NCBI RefSeq assembly: GCF_003449015.1
Contig: NZ_QRGD01000008.1
Location: forward strand, 229,119-293,118
Length of the DNA: 64,000 bases
Direction: 5' to 3'
Source of the DNA: Aureibaculum luteum
GTDB lineage: Bacteria; Bacteroidota; Bacteroidia; Flavobacteriales; Flavobacteriaceae
Shown: one piece after another, positions 9,223 through 17,756 of the stretch
Layout of the letters: each line of letters starts with the position of its first letter
Numbering within the stretch: the stretch's first letter is position 1
Notes under the pieces: model-generated
Seen by the model: the letters and a program-made list of their open reading frames with translations, nothing else
Database searches by the model: none
Told to the model about the DNA's origin: nothing
Translations under genes and position numbers: made by a program

Positions 9223-9468
9223 ATGGTAAGAAAAGAACTACATTTAGACGAAGCTATTATTAATGCTTTAGAGACAGAAGCAAAAAAACAGCAAAGAAGT
9301 TTGAAAAATTATCTAGAAAATTTAGTTATTAAAGAGGCTAGTAAATTAGAAGTTCCGTCAAAAGAATACACAAAAATGATGGACAATTTATTAGATAAAT
9401 TTGACAATAATGAAATTGAATTTTCGAGTATTAATGATGTAATGATTAGAAATGGCTTATCAAATTAA
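9223..9468 (+). CDS. type II antitoxin, ribbon-helix-helix-like
   Basis: An 81-residue protein. The first 50 residues (RKELHLDEAIINALETEA, then RSLKNYLENLVIKEA) look like a ribbon-helix-helix DNA-binding fold. The C-terminal part is charged and probably wraps the toxin. Its last 17 bases overlap the start of the toxin gene, the normal coupled arrangement. The promoter region contains a TATACGTATA palindrome near 9190, a candidate operator for autoregulation. It is expected to bind the downstream RelE/ParE-like protein. The pair sits between repeats shared with the second toxin-antitoxin pair at 14.7 kb. Confidence 0.72.
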   Translation: MVRKELHLDEAIINALETEAKKQQRSLKNYLENLVIKEASKLEVPSKEYTKMMDNLLDKFDNNEIEFSSINDVMIRNGLSN

Positions 9469-9724
9469 GGTTTCTAAAGAAGCTGAAAGAGAACTTTCAA
9501 TAGCAAAATGCTACTATAAAATTTCCAATTTAGAAGAGCATTTTGATAGTGATTTTAAAAAACAAATTAAATATTTAGAGGCGAATCCTTTTCTATTTAG
9601 ATTTTATTATAGAAACGTAAGATTAGTTCATTTTGATGATTTTAAATATTCTATTCACTTTATAATTAAAAATAAAGTGGTCTATATTTTAAAAATATTA
9701 CATCACAAACAAGAATATAAATAA
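9452..9724 (+). CDS. RelE/ParE-fold toxin
   Basis: A 90-residue basic protein with the RelE/ParE fold signature: an N-terminal strand YQIKVSKEAERELSIAKCYY, then helices, then paired strands RNVRLVHFDDFKYSIHFII and VVYILKILHHKQ. The segment order and the C-terminal HHKQ resemble ParE/RelE-superfamily toxins that act on ribosomes or gyrase. Which target applies cannot be judged from the sequence. It overlaps the upstream antitoxin by 17 bases. Confidence 0.75.
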   Translation: MAYQIKVSKEAERELSIAKCYYKISNLEEHFDSDFKKQIKYLEANPFLFRFYYRNVRLVHFDDFKYSIHFIIKNKVVYILKILHHKQEYK

Positions 9725-9739
9725 ACGATTCATAAATTA

Positions 9740-9905
9740 TATGTTGCAGATAGGACACTATCTCGACGTATAACAAAGAAGTTAAAAGTCTAAATAAACG
9801 ATAAAATAATAGCTGCCTTTTACATCATTTGCTCAAATAATAATAACTTGGATACAACATATATATAACCACAATTTGGTTATATATATGTTGTATCCAA
9901 TTAGA
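9740..9905. repeat. composite downstream flank repeat, copy 1
   Basis: About 165 bp shared with 15295-15460: first GATAGGACACTATCTCG (itself an AGATAG...CTATCT hairpin), then AAAGTCTAAATAAACG at 9785-9800, then AATAACTTG, then a palindrome. Both copies begin 15-35 bases after the stop codon of a different RelE/ParE toxin gene. A partial third copy starts near 10890. Confidence 0.78.
9848..9900. repeat. perfect 24-bp inverted repeat
   Basis: Bases 9848-9871 are exactly complementary to 9877-9900, with a 5-base loop. The arms begin TTGGATACAACAT. The copy at 15.4 kb is degenerate. There is no T-run after it, so it is not an obvious terminator; it could form a cruciform or bind a recombinase. 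Confidence 0.85.
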
Positions 9906-9909
9906 ATAA

Positions 9910-10331
9910 ATGAACAGAAAATTAATTTCAATATTTTTATTAGTATTTACTCTTCAATCTTGTGATCCAGGTTATGATGCAAAATCATTAATAAATCTGA
10001 CGAATCGATAGAAGTTATATTTGAATATGATAAAAAAATAATACTAAAAAATATTGAACGTAACATCAGTTTTATGCCTGAGGTGATTTACAACAATGAG
10101 AATACAAGGACGTCATTTGAAATTGACACAACGAACTTCATTGTGACCTCAATTGTCCAATCCAAAGATACATTAGATTTAGAAATGGGAATAGGTACTC
10201 ATCCAAATTTTAGAAATATCAAAATGATCAAAATTTATGGAACTGATGCTATATACTTGAGAAATAATGATAAAATGACAAAAGCATTTACTGTAAAGGA
10301 AGGGTACCAATATGAATTAATAATAAAATAA
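9910..10331 (+). pseudogene. small lipoprotein gene with a frameshift
   Basis: An ATG at 9910 begins a lipoprotein signal peptide (MNRKLISIFLLVFTLQSC, lipid-attachment Cys at residue 18) that stops after 33 codons. From about 9990 another frame continues NKSDESIEVIFEYDKKII and runs through the open frame beginning at ATG 10074 to TAA at 10331. One base gained or lost near 9985-9995 would restore a lipoprotein of about 140 residues. An 85-residue product from 10074 could still be made but would lack its export signal. No family was recognised. Confidence 0.65.
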
Positions 10332-10355
10332 CTGGGTAAAACAAAGACTGAGTTA

Positions 10356-10371
10356 AAAGTCTAAATAAACG
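10356..10371 (+). repeat. cassette-boundary-like site AAAGTCTAAATAAACG
   Basis: This 16-mer is identical to 9785-9800 and to the reverse complement of 39603-39618. Here it directly abuts the start codon of the gene at 10372 and is preceded by ACTGAGTT, as also at 30.8 kb. Confidence 0.8.
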
Positions 10372-10776
10372 ATGAAAGTTAGAATTATTAAAACCATTTG
10401 GGTAATTTTTGTAACTCTTTTATTTGGGACTATTATTCTTGGTATGATTTCAGAAACTATAGATTGTATAAATGTAAAAGGGGATTGGAGCAATATTTTT
10501 CAAATAGGTATATTAGGATCTATGTTCTCTTTCTTTACTTATGGAATAATATTTTGGCCTCCTGTACTATTATTAATATTTCTTATAGAAATCATTGGTC
10601 TAAACAATGAAATACAACGAAATGAACTAAAGAACCTTTTTATTATAGAGTGGCTAATCATATCATCTCCTTTCGCATTTTGGGCTATCACTGAAGGTTA
10701 TTTGTCTTGGTTTTATTTTATCGCTATCTTAGCTATTGCTCAATACATAAGATTAAATGCCTTAAAGTTCAAATAA
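10372..10776 (+). CDS. small hypothetical membrane protein
   Basis: A 134-residue protein with four hydrophobic segments (about residues 8-28, 43-75, 86-106 and 111-127) and no recognisable motif. Its ATG follows the repeat site at 10356-10371 without a gap, and its stop codon TAA lies inside the next copy of that site (10764-10779). The gene is therefore bounded precisely by two repeat sites, as a gene cassette would be. The function is unknown. Confidence 0.65.
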   Translation: MKVRIIKTIWVIFVTLLFGTIILGMISETIDCINVKGDWSNIFQIGILGSMFSFFTYGIIFWPPVLLLIFLIEIIGLNNEIQRNELKNLFIIEWLIISSPFAFWAITEGYLSWFYFIAILAIAQYIRLNALKFK

Positions 10777-10779
10777 ACG
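10764..10779 (+). repeat. cassette-boundary-like site, variant
   Basis: AAAGTTCAAATAAACG differs from the 10356 site at two positions, contains the stop codon of the membrane-protein gene and is followed directly by an ATG that opens only nine codons. Confidence 0.7.
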
Positions 10780-11273
10780 ATGGTTTACAAAGACCCGAAA
10801 CAAAATTAAAATAAAGGCCACCAAAAGACTTAATAAAAAAATGATTATGCAAATTCTCGCACAGCTGTGCGACAATTTGCATAATTTTTAATGCTGTAGA
10901 TAGGACACTATCTCGGCGTAGAACTAAAAATTTAAACAAACAATATCTTTTACATAAAATCTTAAAATTTATACTTCAATTTTAGTTCCGTAAAAGGTGA
11001 ATTACCAGAACTATTAAAAAGAACGGCAAATGGAACTATTTTACTAAAAGTAGTTTGAGATATTTCTTAGTACCTTAAAACCACCGTTTTTTGGTACAAT
11101 GGAATTTTATGTTTAACCTGCTATCTAAAGTTTAAATACACTATTTAATTCATAACAATTACAACGTAAAAAGAGCTCTATACTTGTTGATTAACGAAAA
11201 TTTATTCTTTCATAGTTAACTTTATTAACTTTTATTTTTTTTACTTTCACTTAGTTAAACAAAAATTATATTA
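10777..11273. other. intergenic stretch with repeats, no gene seen
   Basis: It holds a near-perfect palindrome (10844-10885), a third copy of the GATAGGACACTATCTCGG motif near 10897, and at about 10980-11059 a short open stretch reading SSVKGELPELLKRTANGTIL before a stop. That last piece looks like the tail of a lost gene but was not identified. Confidence 0.5.
10844..10885. repeat. 42-bp loopless palindrome
   Basis: The arms of 21 bases pair with a single mismatch around the centre CAG/CTG (left arm begins ATTATGCAAATT). TTTTT follows at once on the plus strand, so it may act as a terminator or a protein-binding site. Confidence 0.75.
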
Positions 11274-14200
11274 TCATTCAATTACTCCCTCTAAAGAGCG
11301 TATAGAACTGATGTACCCTTTTTTAAGTTCATCAGCAAACTCCTTATCATTTTCGTCTACAGTGGTAAGTATATTATTGTACATTATTAAGGTACCTTCA
11401 ATATCATCATAATGTTGTGAAATACCATAATTATCCAATCCACTATAGTATTCTATCCTGTTTTGAAAAATATCAACCAATGTGTTGACTACATTTCTTG
11501 CTTTTTCTTTTTTATTGATTTGATAATAAGCTTCGGGGTATCCCAATACCATTTGGAAGTGACCATATCGTTTAACAGGCATTTTATCAATAGATAAATT
11601 TAAAATTTCTTCTGCCTTATCTTTTTTACCTTCTTTGATTAATTCTTCAGCTAATCGTACTAAATTATTTCTAAAAACTATACCGTTTTTACGTGTTTCA
11701 ACATCTACATATATATCATCGTTGCTATTTTTCCAATCCCATTTTTTTACATTGTTGTACATAGTTTCGGTATCAATTCTACCAATACCCAAAACACTCT
11801 TAGGTCTTCCACGAGAACCTTTGCTTGACGTTAAAATTGGCACAAACTTGTAGGCCAACCCATCCAGCTGTAAATAGTCTTTAAGCCAAATATATTCATC
11901 ATCAGCATTAGCTCCTCCTGTAAAATAAATAGGTCTGGTCCAATCGTTATGAGCTAAAATGTCTAGCATTAATATGCGGTGTTTTTGAATCCCTCGTTTA
12001 TCAATTTCAATATCAATATAGGGTACAATCTTATCTGCATCTTTTTGAGGTACAATATTGTTTCTAAGTACCGCCTCTTTATCAATAGGAATTCTTAATT
12101 TATTCGTAGGATAATACTTTTCAGGAAACCCATCCTCATCAAAATCTACAAAGGTTCTAGAATCATTACTGGCTATCCAATTCATAAATGTTTTAATATC
12201 CATTATGGTGTCTTTAAAAGCTGAATTTGGATAATAAAATGCAACATCTAACGAGCCTGTTTTATAATCGTCATGCACCAATTGTCCTGGAATAGGATTT
12301 GCCAAATAGGTTTTTCTTTTTTGTTGATCTATATACCAATCCGTAGCAAAATAGCTAGATACAATTAACTTAATATCGGTTCTGTAACCCTCTACTTCCT
12401 GCATATACCAGAGCGGGAATGTGTCATTATCGCCAATGGTAAACATAATGGCATTTTTTTGTGTAGAATCTAAATAGGCTTTAGCGTTATTTCTAGCAGC
12501 GTATTTCCCTGAACGGTCATGATCATCCCAATTTTGAAAGCCCATTAAAATTGGTACAGCTAATAAACAAACAACGCTGGTAGTTGTAGCCAATATTTTT
12601 GGGTTGATTTTGTCTTTAAATTGTTGATAGAGAGCCAATACACCAAAACCAATCCACATAGCAAAGACATAGAATGACCCTACGACGGCATAATCACGCT
12701 CACGAGGTTCAAAAGGTTTGGGGTTAGTATAGAATATAATGGCCAATCCTGTAAAAGCAAAAAAGAGAAAAAGGATATAGAAATTCTTTTTATCGAATTT
12801 AATATGGAATAACACCCCTATTATTCCCAATAGTAATGGTAAAAAGAAATAGGTATTTCTTCCTTTGTTGTTTTTTACTTCTTCTGGTAAATTACGTTGA
12901 GCGCCCAACCGCATTTCATCAATAAAATTAATACCACTTAACCAATTACCGTGGTTATCGAGATTTCCTTGAATATCATCTTGCCTACCTACAAAATTCC
13001 ACATAAAATACCTGCCGTACATATAGCCAAACTGGAATTGCATCATAAAGCTTAAGTTCTCACCAAAAGTGGGTCTTCGTTTACTATTTAGCGGAATACC
13101 TGCAATGGCTTTATAATTTTGAGCAACATTGGGGTCAACCATACGCGGAATATAACCTTTGTGTTTGTCGGTATAATTTGGACGGGCATCTTTATAACGA
13201 TTTACGATAACATATTTACCTGCTTTTTCATCCTTTTCGTATTTTGGTTTATCATCACGATAAGGATTGTTCGGGTCTTGTTGACGTGTTTCAGAATAAT
13301 ATGAATCGTAAAAAATATTAGCATTACCATATTGTTCACGGTTGTAGTAAGCTAATAATTCTCTTGCACTTGATGGATTGTTTTCGTTTATGGTGGTATT
13401 TCCATTGGCACGAATTGGCAACATAACCCAAGATGAGAAGCCTATCATAATAAAAAGCAAACATAAAACGATAAGGTTAGTCTTTATTAAGTTCTTTTTA
13501 CGCGTATGTTGTATGGTAAAATAAAAGATGGCGATTAAAACTAAACCTGCAATTATACTACCCGAATTAAACGGCATATCCATACTATTCACGAAAAACA
13601 ATTCCGAAACACTAAAAAAAGCCAAGGTGTAGGGGAATAAAAATTTAAAAACAAATGCCAATACCAATACGGAAATTATATTGACAATAATGAATTTTTT
13701 AGAGGTTATATTTTGATATCTTTTATAAAAATAAATAAATACAATAGACGGAATTACCAGTAGAGAAAGTATGTGTACGCCAAAAGATAAACCTACTACA
13801 AAAGCAATTAGCAATAACCATTTATGCCCTCTGGGTTTGTCCATTTCTGTTTCCCATCGTAAGCCTAGCCAAAAAAGTAAAGCCATTAGAAAAGAAGACA
13901 TGGCGTATACTTCAGCCTCAACAGCACTATACCAAAAGCTATCTGAAAATGTATATGATAATGCACCAACCAAGCCACTGCCTAAAATTGCAATAGCACT
14001 ACTTTGATTGATTTCATTACCATTTTTTAGTATAATTTTTTTTGCTAGAATGGTTATCGTCCAAAATAAGAAGAGGATGGTAAAAGCACTAGACAAGGCC
14101 GACATAAAGTTAGTCATCATTGCGATATGTTCAGGGTCTGTGGTAAACATTGCAAAAAACGCACCTAGCATTTGAAATAAAGGTGCTCCTGGCGGATGTC

Positions 14201-14351
14201 CAACCTGTAACTTTACGGAGGTAGCTATATATTCACCAACGTCCCAATAACTAACGGTTGGCTCTAAAGTTAGACTATAGGTTATTATTGCAATTCCAAA
14301 AACTACCCAGCCTAGTATATTATTCCACTTTTTATAATTGATATTTAACAT
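11274..14351 (-). CDS. DUF2723-family multispanning membrane glycosyltransferase
   Basis: A 1025-residue protein of the DUF2723 (GT117-like, O-mannosyltransferase-related) family that is characteristic of Bacteroidota. The N-terminal half has about ten membrane helices and begins with the conserved pattern LEPTVSYWDVGEYIATSVKLQ and VGHPPGAPLFQ, where the Asp and Glu of WDVGEY are the probable catalytic loop. A soluble region follows (FTIGDNDTFPLWYMQEVEGY), ending in TPR-like helices. It probably transfers sugars from a lipid carrier to exported proteins or lipids. The length is normal for the family. It stands alone on the minus strand. Confidence 0.88.
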   Translation of the reverse strand: MLNINYKKWNNILGWVVFGIAIITYSLTLEPTVSYWDVGEYIATSVKLQVGHPPGAPLFQMLGAFFAMFTTDPEHIAMMTNFMSALSSAFTILFLFWTITILAKKIILKNGNEINQSSAIAILGSGLVGALSYTFSDSFWYSAVEAEVYAMSSFLMALLFWLGLRWETEMDKPRGHKWLLLIAFVVGLSFGVHILSLLVIPSIVFIYFYKRYQNITSKKFIIVNIISVLVLAFVFKFLFPYTLAFFSVSELFFVNSMDMPFNSGSIIAGLVLIAIFYFTIQHTRKKNLIKTNLIVLCLLFIMIGFSSWVMLPIRANGNTTINENNPSSARELLAYYNREQYGNANIFYDSYYSETRQQDPNNPYRDDKPKYEKDEKAGKYVIVNRYKDARPNYTDKHKGYIPRMVDPNVAQNYKAIAGIPLNSKRRPTFGENLSFMMQFQFGYMYGRYFMWNFVGRQDDIQGNLDNHGNWLSGINFIDEMRLGAQRNLPEEVKNNKGRNTYFFLPLLLGIIGVLFHIKFDKKNFYILFLFFAFTGLAIIFYTNPKPFEPRERDYAVVGSFYVFAMWIGFGVLALYQQFKDKINPKILATTTSVVCLLAVPILMGFQNWDDHDRSGKYAARNNAKAYLDSTQKNAIMFTIGDNDTFPLWYMQEVEGYRTDIKLIVSSYFATDWYIDQQKRKTYLANPIPGQLVHDDYKTGSLDVAFYYPNSAFKDTIMDIKTFMNWIASNDSRTFVDFDEDGFPEKYYPTNKLRIPIDKEAVLRNNIVPQKDADKIVPYIDIEIDKRGIQKHRILMLDILAHNDWTRPIYFTGGANADDEYIWLKDYLQLDGLAYKFVPILTSSKGSRGRPKSVLGIGRIDTETMYNNVKKWDWKNSNDDIYVDVETRKNGIVFRNNLVRLAEELIKEGKKDKAEEILNLSIDKMPVKRYGHFQMVLGYPEAYYQINKKEKARNVVNTLVDIFQNRIEYYSGLDNYGISQHYDDIEGTLIMYNNILTTVDENDKEFADELKKGYISSIRSLEGVIE

Positions 14352-14604
14352 CTTTTAATATTTTATATATTCTCTCTGAGTTTAATAAAATGACCCAAAT
14401 GAACAAAAAAACTGATGAAAGTAACAAATTTAGGGGGTATGAATTAAGTACTAGTACCGTCCTGTTTTTAAACTTTTATTACTAATATTAATTAATGAAG
14501 AAATATTATATCCAATAAGATAAATTATGAAGATTAGAAACCAATGTACAACATAGAACAGAAATTTTTATAAAACGTTTCAATTAATGCCGGAATTGAA
14601 GAAA

Positions 14605-14650
14605 AGATTTGAGATAAGGAGTATCGGGACTTAGTGAGAATTTACCGAAC
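14605..14650. repeat. toxin-antitoxin upstream flank repeat, copy 2
   Basis: Matches 9059-9103. The surrounding 14352-14712 interval has no gene; it carries this repeat and the promoter region of the parDE-like pair. Confidence 0.7.
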
Positions 14651-14718
14651 AATAACAAATAAATTAAAATAAATATGTCTTAATTTGCTAAATATGGATA
14701 TGTTTTATATATTTGAGT

Positions 14719-14955
14719 ATGAATATAAGTTTTACAAAAGAACAGGAAAAGTATATTTCTAAGCAAGTTGCTACCGGAGAATACCAAAACAATAGTGAAG
14801 TAATTCGGGATGCAATAAGACTACATCAAATTTATAGAGATAAAGTAATTGCTGATTTACGTAATGAAATAGAGAAGGGTCTAGATAGCGGCATCAGTAA
14901 ACGTTCAGTTCAGGATATCATCAAGTCTAAAAAAAGGTCTAGGAAAACAGTATGA
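14719..14955 (+). CDS. parD: ParD-like antitoxin
   Basis: A 78-residue protein with a ribbon-helix-helix at residues 1-45 (NISFTKEQEKYISKQVATGE, then NNSEVIRDAIRLHQ), the typical ParD/CopG opening, and a charged C-terminal tail. An in-frame TTG at 14713 is an alternative start, but ATG at 14719 gives the usual ParD N-terminus. A TATATTTG promoter-like box at 14708-14715 is so close that transcription from it would be leaderless. The gene overlaps the toxin gene by 4 bases (ATGA). Confidence 0.85.
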   Translation: MNISFTKEQEKYISKQVATGEYQNNSEVIRDAIRLHQIYRDKVIADLRNEIEKGLDSGISKRSVQDIIKSKKRSRKTV

Positions 14956-15260
14956 TGATTGATAAAAATTTTAATTATCAATTATCGAAAGATGCAGATC
15001 AAGATTTAGACAGTATTTTTGATTATACTGAAAAAGAACATTCTTTTGATCAAGCCATAAAGTATTTATCCGAAATTGAGGAAACCTTTTTTCAAATTGC
15101 CAGCAGTCCAAATCTTGGAAAAGAACGTGTAGAATTAAAAAGAGGAATATATAGTTTACAAGTAAATTATCATCTTGTCTTTTACAAAATTCATTCCGAT
15201 CATGTTCTAATTGTAAGAGTTTTACATGGTCGAAGAGATCTGCCAAAATTCATTAAATAA
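14952..15260 (+). CDS. parE: ParE-like toxin
   Basis: A 102-residue RelE/ParE-superfamily toxin: N-terminal LSKDADQDLDSIFDYTEKEH, central helix QIASSPNLGKERVELKRGIY, and C-terminal strands YHLVFYKIHSDHVLIVRVLHGRRD with the ParE-type LHGRRD ending. Members inhibit DNA gyrase or act as RelE-type nucleases; the LHGRRD ending favours the ParE branch. Translationally coupled to the upstream ParD-like antitoxin. Confidence 0.85.
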   Translation: MMIDKNFNYQLSKDADQDLDSIFDYTEKEHSFDQAIKYLSEIEETFFQIASSPNLGKERVELKRGIYSLQVNYHLVFYKIHSDHVLIVRVLHGRRDLPKFIK

Positions 15261-15294
15261 CTATGAGTCCAAATCACAGATACTAATATTCAAT

Positions 15295-15460
15295 GTTACA
15301 GATAGGACACTATCTCGGTGTTTAATATAAAGTTCAAAGTTTAAATAAACGATCAAAATAACGGTAGGCAATTGGATTACTCATTCAAAAAGTAATAACT
15401 TGTATATATAAGCGATATAACAACAATAGGGTTATACGTATGTTGCATGTCTCTTAATAA
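15295..15460. repeat. composite downstream flank repeat, copy 2
   Basis: Counterpart of 9740-9905, again directly downstream of a toxin gene. It contains CAGATAGGACACTATCTCGG, the site AAAGTTTAAATAAACG at 15336-15351, AATAACTTG, and a weakened form of the palindrome. Confidence 0.75.
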
Positions 15461-15549
15461 AATGTTCCAACAAACATCTCAGTCATTTTCGAATTACAAA
15501 AACAATGTCATAAAACAATTCGTGTTGAGTCAATTTGTAATAACTTTGA

Positions 15550-16155
15550 TTGCATTTAAAAAAAAATGAAGTGTATATAGAGCTGGAAAATTACATAAAA
15601 AATCGTGTAGCCGTTGAGCAGAAAGAATTAGAAAAAATAGCATCTTGTTTCAAACCAATTAAAACGGTGAGAAATGAAATGTTATGCAATTTTGGGCAGG
15701 TGTGTAATCACTTTTATTTTATTAAAAAGGGATGTTTAAGGCTTTACGAAATAGATAATAAAGGAAATGAGATAACAGGATATTTTGCTTTGGAAAATAG
15801 TATCATCTCTGCAAACACTAGTTTCATTCTTCAAAAACCGTCTAGAGATTGTTTGGTTTCATTGGAGCCTTCAGAATTGTTAGTAATTTCACGCAATGAT
15901 TTTTATAAATTAGTTGACACTACTCCCTCTTTTGCAAGCATTTATCATCAATTTATAGAATTTGCATTTATTCATTCTCAAATGCGTATTTATAGTTTTT
16001 TAGGCATGGAAGGAATTGACAAACTCAAATGGGTGATGGAGCATGAGCCCAAATTACTTTCTCGAATTTCTAGTAAAGCAGTTGCTTCTTATTTAGGGAT
16101 GACAAATTCAACCTTGAGTAAACTTCGCTCAAAACTAAATGAAACGTTGTCATAG
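15550..16155 (+). CDS. Crp/Fnr-family transcriptional regulator
   Basis: A 201-residue regulator with a cyclic-nucleotide-binding fold at about residues 30-120 (CNHFYFIKKGCLRLYEIDNKG) and a C-terminal winged HTH (SRISSKAVASYLGMTNSTLSKLR). It lacks the Fnr iron-sulfur Cys cluster and the strict Crp cAMP residues, as is usual for the many Bacteroidota members whose ligand is unknown. The start is taken as TTG at 15550; GTG at 15571 is also possible. It precedes a run of small stress-type genes (16238-17733) on the same strand that it may control. Confidence 0.83.
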   Translation: MHLKKNEVYIELENYIKNRVAVEQKELEKIASCFKPIKTVRNEMLCNFGQVCNHFYFIKKGCLRLYEIDNKGNEITGYFALENSIISANTSFILQKPSRDCLVSLEPSELLVISRNDFYKLVDTTPSFASIYHQFIEFAFIHSQMRIYSFLGMEGIDKLKWVMEHEPKLLSRISSKAVASYLGMTNSTLSKLRSKLNETLS

Positions 16156-16237
16156 GACAACTTTTAAATCTTCAATACTCATCAACTTTGTAAGATCATT
16201 TGGCAATTCAGCTAGATGATTAAAAAACATAAAAACC

Positions 16238-16558
16238 ATGAGTGAGTTAAAAAAAGTTTTCGTTTACACAGAGTTGCAAATTTCGGTTCCATTTACAGAA
16301 GTGGCTTGGAAAAAAATTAATGAAGGAATTAAAAAGCAAGAAGGTTTTGTTAGAAAAACTTGGCTTTCAGGCTTAAATTCTAACACGGTAGGTGGTTTAT
16401 ATGAATTTAATTCATTAGAAAGTGCTCAAAAATTCGCATGGGACTATTTTCCAAATGAACCAAGAGCTTTTGGTGTAAGCTTTCAAACAAAGATTTTTGA
16501 TGGGGAAATTGTGGAAGACGCAAGTAGAGATATGAAATCCCCACATTATAACTACTAA
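16238..16558 (+). CDS. small YdhR-like (dimeric alpha-beta barrel) protein
   Basis: A 106-residue cytoplasmic protein. The pattern VYTELQISVPFTEVAWKKIN, then EGFVRKTWLSGLNSNTVGG, then YEFNSLESAQKFAWDYFP matches the ferredoxin-like dimeric barrel of YdhR-type putative monooxygenases, where the segment WLSG-x-N-x-x-T-x-GG-x-YEF is usual. No cofactor site can be pointed out. It lies 82 bases after the Crp/Fnr gene and is closed by a strong hairpin terminator at 16575, so the two may be one transcript. Confidence 0.6.
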   Translation: MSELKKVFVYTELQISVPFTEVAWKKINEGIKKQEGFVRKTWLSGLNSNTVGGLYEFNSLESAQKFAWDYFPNEPRAFGVSFQTKIFDGEIVEDASRDMKSPHYNY

Positions 16559-16574
16559 TCTATAATAGTATTAG

Positions 16575-16614
16575 ATAGAGGAAACTCTAGCCTAAAAACT
16601 AGAGTTTCCTCTAT
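16575..16614 (+). terminator. hairpin terminator
   Basis: ATAGAGGAAACTCTAG pairs perfectly with the reverse complement at 16599-16614 across an 8-base loop. It lies 17 bases after the stop codon of the YdhR-like gene. The following T content is low. Confidence 0.7.
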
Positions 16615-16636
16615 TCTCAATTAAGAAAAAAATTAA

Positions 16637-17314
16637 ATGAAACATATACTCTTTATTGTGACCAGCACCGATATAACTGGTACAGGGAAACACCCTGCTG
16701 GATACGAATTTTCAGAAATTGCCGATCCTTATTTTGAATTTATTAATGATGGATACACAGTAGATTTCGCAAGTATTTTGGGAGGAACCCCACCATTTGT
16801 AGACTACAATTCGTCTCAAAAAATCAGTAAGAAGTTTAAAGAAAGTAATGGATTTAAAAGACTGAATTTTAGTCATAAACTAGTTAATGTAGACATTGAT
16901 GCATATGACGCCATTTTCTTTCCTGGTGGTTTAGGTTTAATGACTGATATGTTAAATAATCCATTAGTAAAAAAAATAATTAAAAACGTTTATGAAAATG
17001 GAAAAGTTATTGGAGCTGTTTGCCATGGGCCTACAGCTTTACTTAATGTTAAATTATCTGATGGAAGTAACTTACTAGAAGGAAAAAAAATTAATTCATT
17101 TACAAAAAAAGAGGAAGAGGAAGACAAACATTTGCTAGGAGATGTAATTCCATTCATGCTTGATGAAGAATTGATAAAGCAAGGAGCCATATTTTCCTAT
17201 ACAGAACCATTTAAACCATTTGTTATCAATGATGGGAATTTAGTTACAGGACAAAATCCTGCATCCGCATCAGGTGTTGCTTTAAAAATGATAAATATAA
17301 TAACCTATAATTAA
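16637..17314 (+). CDS. DJ-1/PfpI-superfamily protein (Hsp31-like)
   Basis: A 225-residue class I glutamine-amidotransferase-fold protein with the nucleophile elbow GAVCHGPTALLN (Cys129-His130) and a YDAIFFPGGLG segment that carries the usual oxyanion region. Such proteins act as chaperones, glyoxalases or amidases in carbonyl and oxidative stress. The length and the insertion around KKEEEEDKH fit the Hsp31-like branch. It starts 22 bases after the terminator and is followed within 6 bases by the NTF2-like gene, forming a two-gene operon. Confidence 0.85.
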   Translation: MKHILFIVTSTDITGTGKHPAGYEFSEIADPYFEFINDGYTVDFASILGGTPPFVDYNSSQKISKKFKESNGFKRLNFSHKLVNVDIDAYDAIFFPGGLGLMTDMLNNPLVKKIIKNVYENGKVIGAVCHGPTALLNVKLSDGSNLLEGKKINSFTKKEEEEDKHLLGDVIPFMLDEELIKQGAIFSYTEPFKPFVINDGNLVTGQNPASASGVALKMINIITYN

Positions 17315-17319
17315 ATATT

Positions 17320-17733
17320 ATGGAAATGAAACTCCCATTACCGCCTTTTACTTTTGAGACAGCTAAACAAAAAGTGCAATTGGCTGAAGATATTTGGAAT
17401 ACAAAAGACCCCGAAAAAGTTATTTTGGGTTATAGTATGAATACCGAATGGAGAAACAGGTCAGAATTTCTTAATGGACGAAATGAAATAAAAGACTTTT
17501 TAAAATTAAAATGGCAAAAAGAACTGGAATATAAACTCAAAAAGGAATTATGGAGTTTTCACGAAAATAGAATTGCAGTTCGATTTGAGTATGAGTATAG
17601 AGATATTAATCAAAATTGGTTTAGAGCGTATGGAAACGAAAATTGGGAATTTGACAATAATGGATTAATGACAAAACGTTACGCAAGTATAAACGACCTA
17701 CCCATTAGTGAGATTGAAAGAAAAATAAAATAA
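17320..17733 (+). CDS. DUF1348/NTF2-like protein
   Basis: A 137-residue member of the nuclear-transport-factor-2 fold: helix TFETAKQKVQLAEDIWNTKD, then YSMNTEWRNRSEFLNGR, then paired strands IAVRFEYEYRD and WFRAYGNENWEFD. These blocks are characteristic of the DUF1348 branch, whose function is unsettled. It begins 6 bases after the DJ-1/PfpI gene and is followed by a strong terminator at 17757. Confidence 0.82.
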   Translation: MEMKLPLPPFTFETAKQKVQLAEDIWNTKDPEKVILGYSMNTEWRNRSEFLNGRNEIKDFLKLKWQKELEYKLKKELWSFHENRIAVRFEYEYRDINQNWFRAYGNENWEFDNNGLMTKRYASINDLPISEIERKIK

Positions 17734-17756
17734 AAAGTCATATAACAATGTAAAAG

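Noticed and set aside
10980..11059. Short open stretch ending GTILLKVV
   Set aside because: No start codon and no recognised family; noted as a possible gene tail only.
14971..15246. Minus-strand ORF of 91 residues
   Set aside because: Lies wholly within the ParE-like toxin gene on the other strand.
9740..15460. CRISPR array
   Set aside because: Repeats are irregularly spaced by hundreds to thousands of bases and are bounded by genes rather than by short spacers.
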